Origin: Paludibacter sp.
Lineage (GTDB): Bacteria; Bacteroidota; Bacteroidia; Bacteroidales; Paludibacteraceae
DNA: 64,000 nucleotides
Direction of reading: 5' to 3'
NCBI GenBank assembly: GCA_031292575.1
Contig: JARLGX010000017.1
Span: forward strand, 124,001 to 188,000
Position 1 is the first letter of the stretch. Each line of letters starts with the position of its first letter. The translations under genes were made by a program, and so were the position numbers. The notes beneath the pieces were generated by a model. It saw nothing but the letters and a program-made list of their open reading frames with translations. It had not been told where the DNA came from and made no database searches. This document shows, piece after piece, positions 43,375-52,862 of the stretch.

Positions 43375-45945
43375 ATGAAAACTGAGAAATTCGATGTAAC
43401 CGGCATGACATGCTCCTCTTGTGTAGCACATGTTGAAAAAAGTGTTAGTAAACTGGATGGTGTAAAGTCTGTAAATGTCAATCTGTTAACTAATAGTATG
43501 ACGGTTACATTCGAAGAATTAAACCTTGGTACAAAGGACATCGAACAATCGGTAGATAATGCAGGTTACGCAGCACATGTCCGTCAATTAACATTAGATT
43601 CCAATGTTAGCACGATTCCGAAAATTGATTTTGTAAAGCAAGAGCAGGACGAGATGAAAATGCGTTGGTGGGTTTCACTGGTATTTTTGATTCCGCTGCT
43701 TTATATTTCCATGGGTCACATGCTTGGCTTACCTTTACCTCATGCTTTTCATTCCACAGAAAATGCTTTAATGATTGCATTCACCCAATTTTTACTGACT
43801 TTACCAATCGTTTTTGTAAATAAAAAGTATTTTCAGGTTGGTTTTAAAACGCTGTTTAAAGCTGCTCCCAATATGGATTCGCTTATTGCTATCGGTTCTT
43901 CGGCAGCAATTGTATATGGAATCTTTGCTATCTACCGCATTGGTTACGCGCTGGGACATGCCGATATGGAAACGGCCAGGCAATTCTCTCAAGATTTGTA
44001 TTTTGAATCTGGGGCAACTATTCTCACACTTATAACATTAGGTAAATACCTCGAAGCCAAATCGAAAAGCCGGACCTCCGATGCAATTACTCATTTAATG
44101 GATTTAGCACCTAAAACAGCCGTTGTACTCCGGAATAATGAGGAAGTTGAAATTCCGGTTGAACAGGTTTTAGTGGGTGATATTGTAGTTGTTCGTCCGG
44201 GACAGCGTGTTCCGGTGGATGGAACTGTTGAAAGTGGCAATTCGTCGGTGGATGAATCGGCACTTACTGGCGAAAGCATTCCCGTTTTCAAAGAAAAAAA
44301 CGATACAGTCATGTCGGCAAGTATTAACAAATCTGGCTATTTTACACTTAGGGCAACCAAGGTTGGCAATGATACCACGCTTTCACAAATTATTCGTTTG
44401 GTCGAAGATGCTTCTTCTTCCAAAGCTCCGATTTCTAAATTGGCGGATAAGATAAGTGCTGTTTTTGTGCCGGTGGTTATTGGCATATCGTTGTTGTCAA
44501 TTGCTACCTGGATGTTGTTGGGTTATCCGTTCGATTTTGCGTTATCTATTGGTATTGCCGTATTGGTTATTTCTTGTCCGTGTGCATTGGGGCTTGCCAC
44601 TCCGGTGGCTATTATGGTAGGAACGGGTAAAGGCGCCGAACATGGAATTCTGATTAAATCGGCCGAATCGTTGGAAATGGCACAGAAAATTGATACCGTA
44701 GTGCTTGATAAAACGGGAACCATTACCGAAGGGAAACCAAAGGTTACAGACATTTTATTCAACAAGTCAATTACTGAAAATGAATTACTGGAACTCGCTG
44801 CGTCGTTAGAAAAACCATCGGAACATCCGTTGGCCGAAGCGATTCTATCTGAATCGGAAAACAGGAAACTAAAAATTCAGGTTGTAGAGAATTTTCAGGC
44901 TATTCCGGGACAAGGAATAGAAGGTACGATAGGAGGAATAAAATATTTTGCAGGGAATCTCAAGTTGATGAACAACAAAAAGGTAAATCTGATTGAATTT
45001 AATTCGATAGCTGACAGGCTAGCCGATGAAGGCAAAACTCCTTTGTTTGTTTCCGATGATACAAATATTTTGGGAATAATAGCTGTGGCGGATGTTGTAA
45101 AACCAACCAGCAAGGAAGCCATTGACCAGTTTAGAGCATTGGGAATGGAAGTGGTTATGCTTACCGGCGATCATGCTAAAACAGCGGCAGCTATCCAATC
45201 GCAACTTGGCATTTCAACTGTTGTGGCTGAAGTATTACCACAGGATAAAGACAAAGAAATAACCAAACTGCAAGCTGCCGGAAAAATAGTAGCTATGGTG
45301 GGCGATGGTATAAACGATGCTCCCGCGCTGATGCGGTCTAACCTGGGTATTGCCATTGGGGCTGGAACTGACGTAGCCATCGAATCGGCCGATGTGGTGT
45401 TGATGCGCAGCGATTTGCTGGATGCCGTCACCACCCTTCGACTCAGCAAGGCAGTGATGTTGAATATAAAACAAAACTTATTTTGGGCATTCTTCTATAA
45501 TATAATCGGCATTCCGTTAGCAGCAGGTGTATTTTACAGTGCATTGGGTTGGAAACTGAATCCAATGTTTGCAGCAGCAGCCATGAGTTTCAGTTCGGTT
45601 ACGGTGGTGCTGAATGCCTTACGATTATTGCGGTTTAAACCAACAGGGCAAAAAAGAGAATTTGAGGACGAATTAATTAACAAACAACAAACCAATCAAC
45701 TAATCAATAAAATAACAAATAAACCAATTACAGTTATGTCAGAAAAAACATTGCAAATAAAAGGAATGAGCTGTGGACATTGTTCAGCTCGTGTGGAAAA
45801 AGCGCTGAATGCCATCGATGGCGTAGAAGCAAAGGTAGATTTAGAAAATAACTCTGCTAAAGTAATTCTTACCAAAGACGTAAGTGATGAAACGTTTAAA
45901 ACAGCTGTGGATGCCGTGGGATACGAAGTAGTGGCGGTGAACTAA
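43375..45945 (+). CDS. copA: Copper-exporting P1B-ATPase with C-terminal CopZ-like domain
   Basis: 856 residues. N-terminal HMA domain (GMTCSSCVAHVEKSV, 10-24), eight membrane helices, TGES actuator, SCPCALGLATP metal site, DKTGT phosphorylation site, SEHPLAEAIL, and VGDGINDAPALMRSNLG. It pumps Cu(I) out of the cytoplasm. Unusually a second HMA domain (GMSCGHCSARVEKAL) sits at the C-terminus, residues 788-856, after a Asn/Gln/Thr/Ile-rich linker (INKQQTNQLINKITNKP) that looks like translated intergenic DNA. An ATG at 45736 precisely starts a normal 69-residue CopZ. Substrate copper is inferred from CPC and MxCxxC. Confidence 0.93.
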   Translation: MKTEKFDVTGMTCSSCVAHVEKSVSKLDGVKSVNVNLLTNSMTVTFEELNLGTKDIEQSVDNAGYAAHVRQLTLDSNVSTIPKIDFVKQEQDEMKMRWWVSLVFLIPLLYISMGHMLGLPLPHAFHSTENALMIAFTQFLLTLPIVFVNKKYFQVGFKTLFKAAPNMDSLIAIGSSAAIVYGIFAIYRIGYALGHADMETARQFSQDLYFESGATILTLITLGKYLEAKSKSRTSDAITHLMDLAPKTAVVLRNNEEVEIPVEQVLVGDIVVVRPGQRVPVDGTVESGNSSVDESALTGESIPVFKEKNDTVMSASINKSGYFTLRATKVGNDTTLSQIIRLVEDASSSKAPISKLADKISAVFVPVVIGISLLSIATWMLLGYPFDFALSIGIAVLVISCPCALGLATPVAIMVGTGKGAEHGILIKSAESLEMAQKIDTVVLDKTGTITEGKPKVTDILFNKSITENELLELAASLEKPSEHPLAEAILSESENRKLKIQVVENFQAIPGQGIEGTIGGIKYFAGNLKLMNNKKVNLIEFNSIADRLADEGKTPLFVSDDTNILGIIAVADVVKPTSKEAIDQFRALGMEVVMLTGDHAKTAAAIQSQLGISTVVAEVLPQDKDKEITKLQAAGKIVAMVGDGINDAPALMRSNLGIAIGAGTDVAIESADVVLMRSDLLDAVTTLRLSKAVMLNIKQNLFWAFFYNIIGIPLAAGVFYSALGWKLNPMFAAAAMSFSSVTVVLNALRLLRFKPTGQKREFEDELINKQQTNQLINKITNKPITVMSEKTLQIKGMSCGHCSARVEKALNAIDGVEAKVDLENNSAKVILTKDVSDETFKTAVDAVGYEVVAVN

Positions 45946-45981
45946 TTTAAAAACAAACGTTCGATACGCTGTAAAATTAAA

Positions 45982-46021
45982 CATACAGGTTTACTTTTGT
46001 AAGCCTGTATGTTGTTTTTTT
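45982..46021 (+). terminator. copA terminator
   Basis: catacaggtttac / gtaagcctgtatg with loop tttt (45982-46011), then a T-run. 37 bases past the stop. Confidence 0.85.
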
Positions 46022-46196
46022 ATATCTATATATTAAACCCATAACTTGAATTTTAGTTATAATAATTTTATTAAAACCCAGACCTTCAGGATTTGTTTTT
46101 TTGTATAAAATCTTCCATCCACTTCTTATAATATACCCCAACAACTTGACGACCATTTTCAATTTAATAAATATATGAATAAAGACAGAGGGAATT

Positions 46197-46940
46197 TCAT
46201 TTATATAGCCCTTTTTTTTGTAATACTTCATTCAAAAGACTAGCTCCTTTATCCGGATCAAACATACCTAGGCTATTTAATTTACGCACATCAACTAAGT
46301 TTCCGAATTTATTAGTTTTATTTCCAACATTCTCACGCACATACAAAGTGTCATTTTTCAACAATTTACTATAGCTATGATAATACTGTTTTTGATATAA
46401 TGACGGTTCATAATTCTTAAAATTAGTTTTGTAATCTACAAGCAATAGCTTTAATTGATGAAATTTATCACTTGTACTAACATGAAAACCTGTACTTGAT
46501 AATAACCATATTTCATTCTTTATGGTTGAAAACTTCAACAACTCGTTTGATTTTTCAATACCGTCTTTGAGATAGTAACTATATTCCATAATAGTATCAT
46601 TGTAAATGAAACTTTCTATATAATGGGGTGCTGTATCGCACTCACATTTAGGATCATATTTTAATTGTTCTTTTCTAAAATTATACCAATAATCTCCGTA
46701 ATTAATATACTCTATAAGTATTTTTTTCTTTAGTTTTTCATATATAAGTACAGAAATAGTATCTTTACCATTTTTTACAGCAACATAAGGTTCTTTTAAT
46801 TGTCCTGTACCATAACCTTTTAAAGCGAATATATCAAATGATTGGTATTTTACATAACCCTGTGGTATTTGAGTACAACAAGTAAATAGACAAATTGAAA
46901 ATATGATTGTAATTTTTACTTTATACATTTTATTTCTCAT
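46197..46940 (-). CDS. Hypothetical lipoprotein
   Basis: 247 residues. Signal with a lipobox (ITIIFSICLFTCCTQ; modified Cys probably residue 21 or 22), then a polar, Tyr-rich domain of mixed strands (TISVLIYEKLKKKILIEYIN YGDYW, ENVGNKTNKFGNLVDVRKLN). No family recognised. Two possible starts (ATG 46940 and the next ATG at codon 5). It stands alone; a short protein-like scrap (ENGRQVVGVYYKKWMEDF) lies in 46085-46165 downstream. Confidence 0.6.
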   Translation of the reverse strand: MRNKMYKVKITIIFSICLFTCCTQIPQGYVKYQSFDIFALKGYGTGQLKEPYVAVKNGKDTISVLIYEKLKKKILIEYINYGDYWYNFRKEQLKYDPKCECDTAPHYIESFIYNDTIMEYSYYLKDGIEKSNELLKFSTIKNEIWLLSSTGFHVSTSDKFHQLKLLLVDYKTNFKNYEPSLYQKQYYHSYSKLLKNDTLYVRENVGNKTNKFGNLVDVRKLNSLGMFDPDKGASLLNEVLQKKGLYK

Positions 46941-47004
46941 TTACATTCCACAAAAGAACAGAGGTATGAAATATCTTTTCTTGAATTATAAGTGAAATAT
47001 AATT

Positions 47005-47688
47005 CTATTCAATATCCTTAATCTTAAAAGGATTGTATGAAATATCATTATCGAAGACATTGGTTTGTTCGTGTTTTTTTACCCATTTCACCACATAATT
47101 TGTTAATGGCAATGCTAAAACTTCGTAACCGGTTTTAAGCGCGGTTTGCGTCAAGATAAGCATTACCAGTTCGTACCGGTGAAGAATTCCCGAAAAAGCA
47201 ATAGTGAAAAACACCAGCGAATCTGCACCTTCACCAACAATAGTTGAAGCCACTGCACGAGCCGAAAAATTCCTACCGTGCTGCAAAATTTTCATTTTAC
47301 TCATCACAAAGGCATTGAGGAAAGACCCAAAAAGGAAAGCAATAAAACTTGCCACTACAATACGTTCAGTGCCTTGAAGAACCGTAGCAAAGGCTTGTTG
47401 GTGCTGAAAATGTGGTGAGGCAGGTGCCCAAACGCTTATTTTGAAAACCAGTACAGCAAAGAAATTCATCAGAAAACCTGTCCAAATAATCAATCGCATT
47501 TTCCGATATCCCCACACTTCGGCAATCAAATCATTAATAATGTAGGTTATCGGAAAAATAAGCAATCCTGCTGTAATTTCAAACCCATGAATATTAATTA
47601 ATTTTTGTGTAACAATATTGGCAATAATCAGACTAACTGTAAAAAGCAGTCCGCACATCATAAAGGCTACCGAAACTTGTTTTCTCAT
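47005..47688 (-). CDS. Queuosine-precursor transporter, VUT/YhhQ family
   Basis: 227 residues, six membrane helices. FEITAGLLIFPITYIINDLI AEVWGY and IVGEGADSLVFFTIAFSG are the family signature (ECF-S-like/VUT). It takes up queuine or preQ1-type precursors. A TATCTTTG box lies 53 bases upstream. Confidence 0.88.
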   Translation of the reverse strand: MRKQVSVAFMMCGLLFTVSLIIANIVTQKLINIHGFEITAGLLIFPITYIINDLIAEVWGYRKMRLIIWTGFLMNFFAVLVFKISVWAPASPHFQHQQAFATVLQGTERIVVASFIAFLFGSFLNAFVMSKMKILQHGRNFSARAVASTIVGEGADSLVFFTIAFSGILHRYELVMLILTQTALKTGYEVLALPLTNYVVKWVKKHEQTNVFDNDISYNPFKIKDIE

Positions 47689-47740
47689 TTATCTTGTTTT
47701 TCAGTGGTTTGCAAGCACACTTTATTAAAATTCGCTGCTA

Positions 47741-47748
47741 CAAAGATA
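47741..47748 (-). promoter_or_regulatory. -7 box of the VUT transporter gene
   Basis: TATCTTTG followed by TAGC on the minus strand, 53 bases before ATG 47688. No preQ1-riboswitch-like pseudoknot was recognised in the leader. Confidence 0.5.
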
Positions 47749-47870
47749 TGCGATTTTTACTTATTTACAAAAAAAAGGAACTGCCAAATGCCTTTCCTTT
47801 TTGTATTTTATATGCTCCTAAAAGTCGTTATTCCAAATAAAAACAGAATATAGTTCCAATTTTTTCAATT

Positions 47871-48677
47871 CTATTGTATTAGTTCTTTCATAATAAGAGT
47901 CATAAGAGGCTGAACAGAATTCCCTATTTCCTGCACTTCTTCATGACTCACTTCTACTATTTTCCCCGGAACGCCCAGGTCAGTAACAATTGAAATTCCA
48001 AAACATCGCATTCCGCCATGATTTGCCACAATTACTTCCGGTACGGTACTCATACCCACTGCATCGGCACCGATTGTCCTGAAATAACGGTATTCGGCAG
48101 GAGTTTCGAAAGTTGGTCCTGTAGTTCCTACATATACACCTTCAACGACTTTAATGTTATGATTGGCTGCAATTTGTTTAGCTTTTGCAATCAATTCTTT
48201 CGAGTATGCTTCACTCATATCGGGGAAACGAGTGCCCAATTCGTTGAAATTTTTTCCGCGTAACGGATGTTCCGGAAAAAGGTTTATATGGTCGGTAATA
48301 ATCATCAAATCGCCGATTTCGAAATCAGGATTTACACCTCCCGAAGCATTTGAAACCAAAAGTGTTTCTATTCCCAACTCTTTCATTACCCGCACCGGAA
48401 AGGTAACTGCTTTCATATCGTAGCCTTCGTAATAATGAAACCGACCTTGCATGGCCAGAACTTCAACATTACCGAGTTTACCTACAATGAGTTTTCCACT
48501 GTGTCCCTCAACAGTTGAAACGGGAAAATTTGGTATTATTTCGTATGGAATTTCAGTTTTATCGGTAATTTGTGTTACTAAATTTCCCAATCCGGTACCA
48601 AGAATAATGCCTGTTTTAGGTTTTGAAGTAATTCGTGAACGAAGAAAATCAGCTGTTTCTTGTATTTTCGACAACAT
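47871..48677 (-). CDS. punA: Purine nucleoside phosphorylase
   Basis: 268 residues from ATG 48677 ([16 protein letters not shown]); the frame extends further but into lpxK. Trimeric PNP class: [12 protein letters not shown] (phosphate loop), [45 protein letters not shown] and [19 protein letters not shown]. It splits inosine and guanosine with phosphate. The start lies inside the 3' end of lpxK (29-base overlap), so the two are co-transcribed. Confidence 0.94.
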   Translation of the reverse strand: MLSKIQETADFLRSRITSKPKTGIILGTGLGNLVTQITDKTEIPYEIIPNFPVSTVEGHSGKLIVGKLGNVEVLAMQGRFHYYEGYDMKAVTFPVRVMKELGIETLLVSNASGGVNPDFEIGDLMIITDHINLFPEHPLRGKNFNELGTRFPDMSEAYSKELIAKAKQIAANHNIKVVEGVYVGTTGPTFETPAEYRYFRTIGADAVGMSTVPEVIVANHGGMRCFGISIVTDLGVPGKIVEVSHEEVQEIGNSVQPLMTLIMKELIQ

Positions 48678-49737
48678 AGTTTTTGATTTTTTGAATAAAT
48701 ATTGTTTCTTGATCATGTAATATTTTAACCCGAATAGGCAAAGCAAAGGTTCTTGATTTTAATGATTCCGGGAAGTTTGGATTTGAAACTAATCGGGCAG
48801 CATCTTTTTCGGTTACTAAAAGTATTTTTTCAGAAGCTGTAATTGCGTTTAATTCATTGTTGATTAAACTAAAATCTTTCTGCTGAAATACGTGATGATC
48901 ATCGAAAAATAATGTTTTGATATTTGACGTGTACCTTTTCAACATATCCACAATAGGCTCTGGCGAAACAATGCCTGCCACAAGTAAAATTCCTGCTTTG
49001 TTTTCTGTTATTTTCTGCAAAGACCAATTTTCAGATTCATATTCTGAAAAAACCGGCACAATTTCATCATAAACAATGCTTGAAAAAAACATATACTGAT
49101 TATTTTTGGGATCCAATTCCATTTCAATTAAGCGCATATCTATTGGAGTTAAGTCAACCGGGCATTTTGTAACTATAATAATATCTGCCCGTTTACTCCC
49201 TTTTTTTGATTCGCGCAATCGCCCGTAAGGAAGCAGATAATCGCGGGTATAAAGATTAGTAAAATCTGTTAGCAAAATTGATAAGCCTGGTTGGATATAT
49301 CTATGTTGAAATGCATCGTCAAGAACAACTAACTGCAAGTCTGGAATAAGCTCTTTCAATTTTTCTACTCCATGAACGCGTTTTTCGTCAACCGCAATTG
49401 TTACTTTGGGAAATTTCTGTTGTATCTGAAAAGGTTCGTCACCTAAAATTTGAGCATTGGAGTTTTCATCGGCACGCATAAATCCTTTCGACTTACGTTT
49501 GTAGCCACGACTGAGCATGGCACATTTCCAATCTGTTTGCAAAAATGAAAGAATAAATTCGGTGTGAGGTGTTTTTCCGGTACCACCAACTGCAAGATTC
49601 CCAACCGATATTATTGGAATATTGAACGATGTTGATTTAATTATATCGCTGTTGAACATCCAGTTGCGAATTCCTACCACTATACCGTAAAGTAGTGAAA
49701 AAGGATAGAGTATAATATGTTTTACTTGTTTCTTCAA
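48649..49737 (-). CDS. lpxK: Tetraacyldisaccharide 4'-kinase
   Basis: 362 residues. N-terminal membrane anchor ([20 protein letters not shown]), P-loop [34 protein letters not shown] with the catalytic DD/H pair, LPYGRLRES. It phosphorylates lipid A disaccharide to lipid IVA. TACCTTTG 36 bases upstream. First gene of lpxK-punA. Confidence 0.95.
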   Translation of the reverse strand: MKKQVKHIILYPFSLLYGIVVGIRNWMFNSDIIKSTSFNIPIISVGNLAVGGTGKTPHTEFILSFLQTDWKCAMLSRGYKRKSKGFMRADENSNAQILGDEPFQIQQKFPKVTIAVDEKRVHGVEKLKELIPDLQLVVLDDAFQHRYIQPGLSILLTDFTNLYTRDYLLPYGRLRESKKGSKRADIIIVTKCPVDLTPIDMRLIEMELDPKNNQYMFFSSIVYDEIVPVFSEYESENWSLQKITENKAGILLVAGIVSPEPIVDMLKRYTSNIKTLFFDDHHVFQQKDFSLINNELNAITASEKILLVTEKDAARLVSNPNFPESLKSRTFALPIRVKILHDQETIFIQKIKNYVVENTRNS

Positions 49738-49772
49738 GTAGTGGTAGATTTGAAAAAGAGTTATGCAGATGA

Positions 49773-49780
49773 CAAAGGTA
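49773..49780 (-). promoter_or_regulatory. lpxK -7 box
   Basis: TACCTTTG followed by TCATC on the minus strand, 36 bases before the ATG. Confidence 0.5.
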
Positions 49781-49861
49781 CAATTTTTCTTTAAAACACA
49801 AGATTTTAGAGCAAAAACCCATTTAAGCAGCTAACATTCAAATTTTTTCTGAAGTGTTGAA

Positions 49862-50083
49862 TTATGGCACTGGATCATAACCACTTCCACCCCATGGATG
49901 ACAGCTGCTGATGCGCTTAATCGAAAGCCATCCACCTTTAATAATCCCATGTTTCTTTACAGCTTCTATGGTGTATTGTGAGCAAGTAGGAGTATACCGG
50001 CATCTTGCGGGAAATAATGGTGAAATGCTATATTTGTAAATATACACCGGAATGAGAAATATAAATTGAAAAAGCTTTTTCAT
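49862..50083 (-). CDS. yidD: Membrane protein insertion efficiency factor YidD
   Basis: 73 residues: amphipathic [20 protein letters not shown] then [20 protein letters not shown] and [17 protein letters not shown], with all family cysteines. It assists YidC-mediated insertion at the inner membrane. It follows rnpA by 33 bases, as in most bacteria; rpmH and yidC are not here. Confidence 0.95.
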   Translation of the reverse strand: MKKLFQFIFLIPVYIYKYSISPLFPARCRYTPTCSQYTIEAVKKHGIIKGGWLSIKRISSCHPWGGSGYDPVP

Positions 50084-50116
50084 AAAAATAGTTACAATGA
50101 AATAGAGAAAAAAATA

Positions 50117-50506
50117 TCAACCCGGAATTTTTTCAATTAATCGTTGAAGAGCAATTTTCATTTTCTTTTCAATTGTTTCAAAATCAAACTCTTCATCTGA
50201 AACATAATTAAAAGCTACATGCGCTTGCAATTGTTTTTCACTTAGTTTTTCAACAACTTCAAATTTATTAAGTCTATACGCTTCACGCATTAATCGCTTT
50301 ATTCTGTTTCGTTTAACAGCTCTTTTAAATCTTTTTTTTGGCACACTCACCATAACACTTACAGGTACGTTATCTTTTTTTGGTTCAATCATAAAGACCA
50401 CACGCAAAGGATATGCTATAAATGCATCACCTTGTGTGAACAGCCTGTTTATGCGTTTGTCTCCACATAAATGTTCCAATTTTGAAAATGAGTTGAGATG
50501 GTTCAT
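50117..50506 (-). CDS. rnpA: Ribonuclease P protein component
   Basis: 129 residues with the RNR motif KKRFKRAVKRNRIKRLMREA YRLNK. It binds RNase P RNA and helps mature tRNA 5' ends. A strong hairpin separates it from hemD, so it may have its own promoter or depend on read-through. Confidence 0.95.
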   Translation of the reverse strand: MNHLNSFSKLEHLCGDKRINRLFTQGDAFIAYPLRVVFMIEPKKDNVPVSVMVSVPKKRFKRAVKRNRIKRLMREAYRLNKFEVVEKLSEKQLQAHVAFNYVSDEEFDFETIEKKMKIALQRLIEKIPG

Positions 50507-50518
50507 GCTAAAAATAAA

Positions 50519-50560
50519 CTATCCCAAAAGTACTGAAATTCTTCGATACTTTTGGGATAG
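50519..50560 (-). terminator. Hairpin terminator between hemD and rnpA
   Basis: ctatcccaaaagta / tacttttgggatag, 14-bp perfect stem with a 14-base loop, followed on the minus strand by a T-rich run and then the rnpA ATG. Confidence 0.75.
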
Positions 50561-50580
50561 TGAATGTTTTTGAAAAAGAA

Positions 50581-51339
50581 TTATTTTCGAACTTTCTTAT
50601 TACTTTCTTTCAAATAATTTTCTAAAGCCATTGTCATTGATGGTACGCCCGGAAGCGGAGCTTCAATATCCAACCTTAACCCTGCATCGCGAACCGCCTG
50701 GGCAGTAGTTGCTCCAAAACAACCGATTTGAATATCGCCTTGATTAAAATTTGGGAAATTCTTCAAAAGCGATGCGATGCCTACTGGGCTGAAAAACAGC
50801 AACATATCATAATTGAAATCTTCTTCCAATGTAAAATCGTTACTTACCGTCTTATACATCACTGCTTTAGAAAAAGTAACTTTAGATTTTTCAAGCGTAG
50901 ACATTGTTTCTTCGTTCTGAACATCAGAAGTAATAAATAAATACTTTTCATCCACGTGCTTATTCATGATTGTCACTAAATCAGGCAATTTTCCTGTAGC
51001 CGCAAAAAAGACTTTACGTTTCCGATAATGAATATAACGTTGTAAATACAATGCAACCGACTCTGAAACACAGAAATATTTCATAGTTTCCGGGATAGTA
51101 ACACGCATCTCTTCGCATAATCTGAAAAAGTGGTCTATACCATGACGTGCATTGAAGATAATGGCACTAAAATCTAAAATTGATAAGCGTTGAGCTCTAA
51201 ACTCTTTAGCAAAGATCGGTTCAACCTTAATGAACGGACGAAAATCTATTTTAACATTATATTTCTCACTAATGTCAAAATAAGGTGATTTCTCGGTCGT
51301 TGGTTGAGGCTGCGATACTAGTATCTTCTTAATTTTCAA
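50581..51339 (-). CDS. hemD: Uroporphyrinogen-III synthase
   Basis: 252 residues. The two-domain HemD layout is seen from ILVSQPQPTTEKSPYFDISE, DFSAIIFNARHGIDHFFRLC, LLFFSPVGIASLLKNFPNF and IGCFGATTAQAVRDAGLRLD IEAPLPGVPSMTMALENYL. It cyclises hydroxymethylbilane to uroporphyrinogen III. HemD sequences are poorly conserved, but the DUF4271-hemD-rnpA-yidD order is typical for the phylum and supports the call. Confidence 0.88.
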   Translation of the reverse strand: MKIKKILVSQPQPTTEKSPYFDISEKYNVKIDFRPFIKVEPIFAKEFRAQRLSILDFSAIIFNARHGIDHFFRLCEEMRVTIPETMKYFCVSESVALYLQRYIHYRKRKVFFAATGKLPDLVTIMNKHVDEKYLFITSDVQNEETMSTLEKSKVTFSKAVMYKTVSNDFTLEEDFNYDMLLFFSPVGIASLLKNFPNFNQGDIQIGCFGATTAQAVRDAGLRLDIEAPLPGVPSMTMALENYLKESNKKVRK

Positions 51340-51366
51340 AGCAATAAAGTTTAATTATATTATAGG

Positions 51367-52179
51367 CTAAACAATTAATTTATACACCTGATATAGTACA
51401 ATTAGGGGTAAAATTTCGAGGGTGCAAAGGTACAAAAATATATAAAAAGAAGCTACTAATTTATGTAAAAATATTTGAAATAATTTAATTATAACAAGTA
51501 TGCCTGCCGAAAAGCTAATAATTAGACTAATTAGTTGAATTAAATTACCAAAATTATTAGGAGCATAAACTTGCAAAATCAATAAGGGGAATAAACAAAT
51601 TCCTAAAAATATAATAATATTAAAGTAACTTTCTTTAGCCATTTTAAGATTCAATGGAGTGAGAAAGATATACCCTATCATGTCAAATATCAGTGCTTTA
51701 ACTCCAAAATACAGTCCCGTTATTATTATTATATAGCTATATTCAACGATTGTAAATGGCGTAGATGGTTTATTCAGAAACAGATAGATATATAAGCTTA
51801 TAACTGAAATTGAGAAAACGATTAGAAAAAATCGAATTTGAAAATCATTTACCGTGGCTTTGCTAAAAATGCTTGAGCGTTCTTTAACCTGAAAAAAAGT
51901 TTTAGCTGTTTCGGTTATTAAGCCAGATGATCTTGAAACAGTGAAAACAAAAAGAAAAAATAAAATAAATAAAACAATAAAAATCCAACTTTCCGACTGT
52001 GGAAGCGAAGGATGCGGAATTCCAACAAAACCGCGTGGAATAGTAACATGAACAATAGCTTTAAGTGAATCAAAATGGCGCAACGAATCAACCGCAGCCA
52101 ACGAATCGCCTTTCGCCAATGAATTGGATAGTGATTTTGTGCTGTCAGTGAGTAATTTTATTGAATCCTGTTGTATCAT
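51367..52179 (-). CDS. DUF4271 membrane protein
   Basis: 270 residues: an N-terminal polar region (1-50), then about seven membrane helices from 63 to 265; SWIFIVLFILFFLFVFTVSR and ILPLIVLYQVYKLIV are typical. Unknown function; always near hemD in Bacteroidota, as here (28 bases before hemD). It starts 8 bases after the LOG gene. Confidence 0.82.
   Translation of the reverse strand: MIQQDSIKLLTDSTKSLSNSLAKGDSLAAVDSLRHFDSLKAIVHVTIPRGFVGIPHPSLPQSESWIFIVLFILFFLFVFTVSRSSGLITETAKTFFQVKERSSIFSKATVNDFQIRFFLIVFSISVISLYIYLFLNKPSTPFTIVEYSYIIIITGLYFGVKALIFDMIGYIFLTPLNLKMAKESYFNIIIFLGICLFPLLILQVYAPNNFGNLIQLISLIISFSAGILVIIKLFQIFLHKLVASFYIFLYLCTLEILPLIVLYQVYKLIV
51425..51432 (-). promoter_or_regulatory. 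hemD -7 box inside the end of the DUF4271 gene
   Basis: TACCTTTG followed by CACCCTCG on the minus strand, 86 bases before the hemD ATG and within the last 66 bases of the preceding gene. Confidence 0.45.
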
Positions 52180-52187
52180 AAATTAAA

Positions 52188-52766
52188 TCAAAGTGCCGCA
52201 AAATTCCGTGCGTTTGAGTCCCATGAAACTGAATTTTTTATTGCTTTTAAAACGTCTTCGGGTGTTTCTACTACTTCCCACATTCTTCGGTGCTCCTCAC
52301 GCATAAAATGTTCATCAACAGCACGATTAAGCATTGTTATCAATGCATCAAAATAACCTTCGAGGTTTACAATCACGATTGGTTTCGTGAAGATTCCCAG
52401 TCTTTTCCAGGTAATTACTTCCAATAATTCTTCCAATGTGCCACATCCTCCAGGCAAAGCCACAACTGCATCGGCCATTAATGCCATTTTTTCTTTCCGT
52501 TCATGCATTGTTTCAACTAAAATCAACTCAGTTAATTTTGTATGATTCCATTCCACATCACACATAAAACGTGGAATAATTCCAGTAATTTTGCCTCCTG
52601 CACTCAGCGTACTATCTGCCAATTTGCCCATAAGCCCCATAGAACCACCACCATACACAATTGACAGATTTGCTTTAGCCAAAATCTTTCCCAACCGATC
52701 AGTTGCATCAAAATAACTCGGTTTTACCTGAGAGCTTGAAGCACAGTAAACACAAATAGTTTGCAT
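52188..52766 (-). CDS. LOG-family protein (cytokinin riboside monophosphate phosphoribohydrolase-like)
   Basis: 192 residues from ATG 52766 (MQTICVYCASSSQVKPSYFD); a longer frame contains the promoter. GGGSMGLMG, the ExxRK-like MHERKEKMALMADAVVALPG GCGTLEELLEVITW (PGGxGTxxE) are diagnostic. Relatives release free bases from nucleoside 5'-monophosphates. Operon LOG-DUF4271. Confidence 0.92.
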   Translation of the reverse strand: MQTICVYCASSSQVKPSYFDATDRLGKILAKANLSIVYGGGSMGLMGKLADSTLSAGGKITGIIPRFMCDVEWNHTKLTELILVETMHERKEKMALMADAVVALPGGCGTLEELLEVITWKRLGIFTKPIVIVNLEGYFDALITMLNRAVDEHFMREEHRRMWEVVETPEDVLKAIKNSVSWDSNARNFAAL

Positions 52767-52808
52767 ATTAATTTGTGAAAGTATTTTAAGTTTTTCGAAA
52801 TTTGTATG

Positions 52809-52816
52809 CAAAAATA
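52809..52816 (-). promoter_or_regulatory. LOG-gene -7 box
   Basis: TATTTTTG followed by CATAC on the minus strand, 43 bases before ATG 52766. Confidence 0.5.
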
Positions 52817-52830
52817 CAGTTTTCTTTCCG

Positions 52831-52838
52831 TATTTTTG
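52831..52838 (+). promoter_or_regulatory. Epimerase-gene -7 box
   Basis: TATTTTTG on the plus strand, 25 bases before ATG 52863. Only 14 bases from the divergent LOG box, so the -33 regions overlap. Confidence 0.5.
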
Positions 52839-52862
52839 AATTTCAATCTAAAAAACAAAAAA

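Noticed and set aside
46085-46170. Possible gene remnant ENGRQVVGVYYKKWMEDFIQ
   Set aside because: Too short to assign and with an upstream stop; mentioned only in the lipoprotein entry.
45977-46231. 84-codon minus-strand ORF after copA
   Set aside because: It runs into the copA terminator stem and has no family or promoter. A different frame here (ENGRQVVGVYYKKWMEDF) looks more protein-like but is only a scrap of about 25 codons.
47689-47741. preQ1 riboswitch before the queuosine-precursor transporter
   Set aside because: The leader of about 45 nt shows no preQ1-I type hairpin with an A-rich tail.
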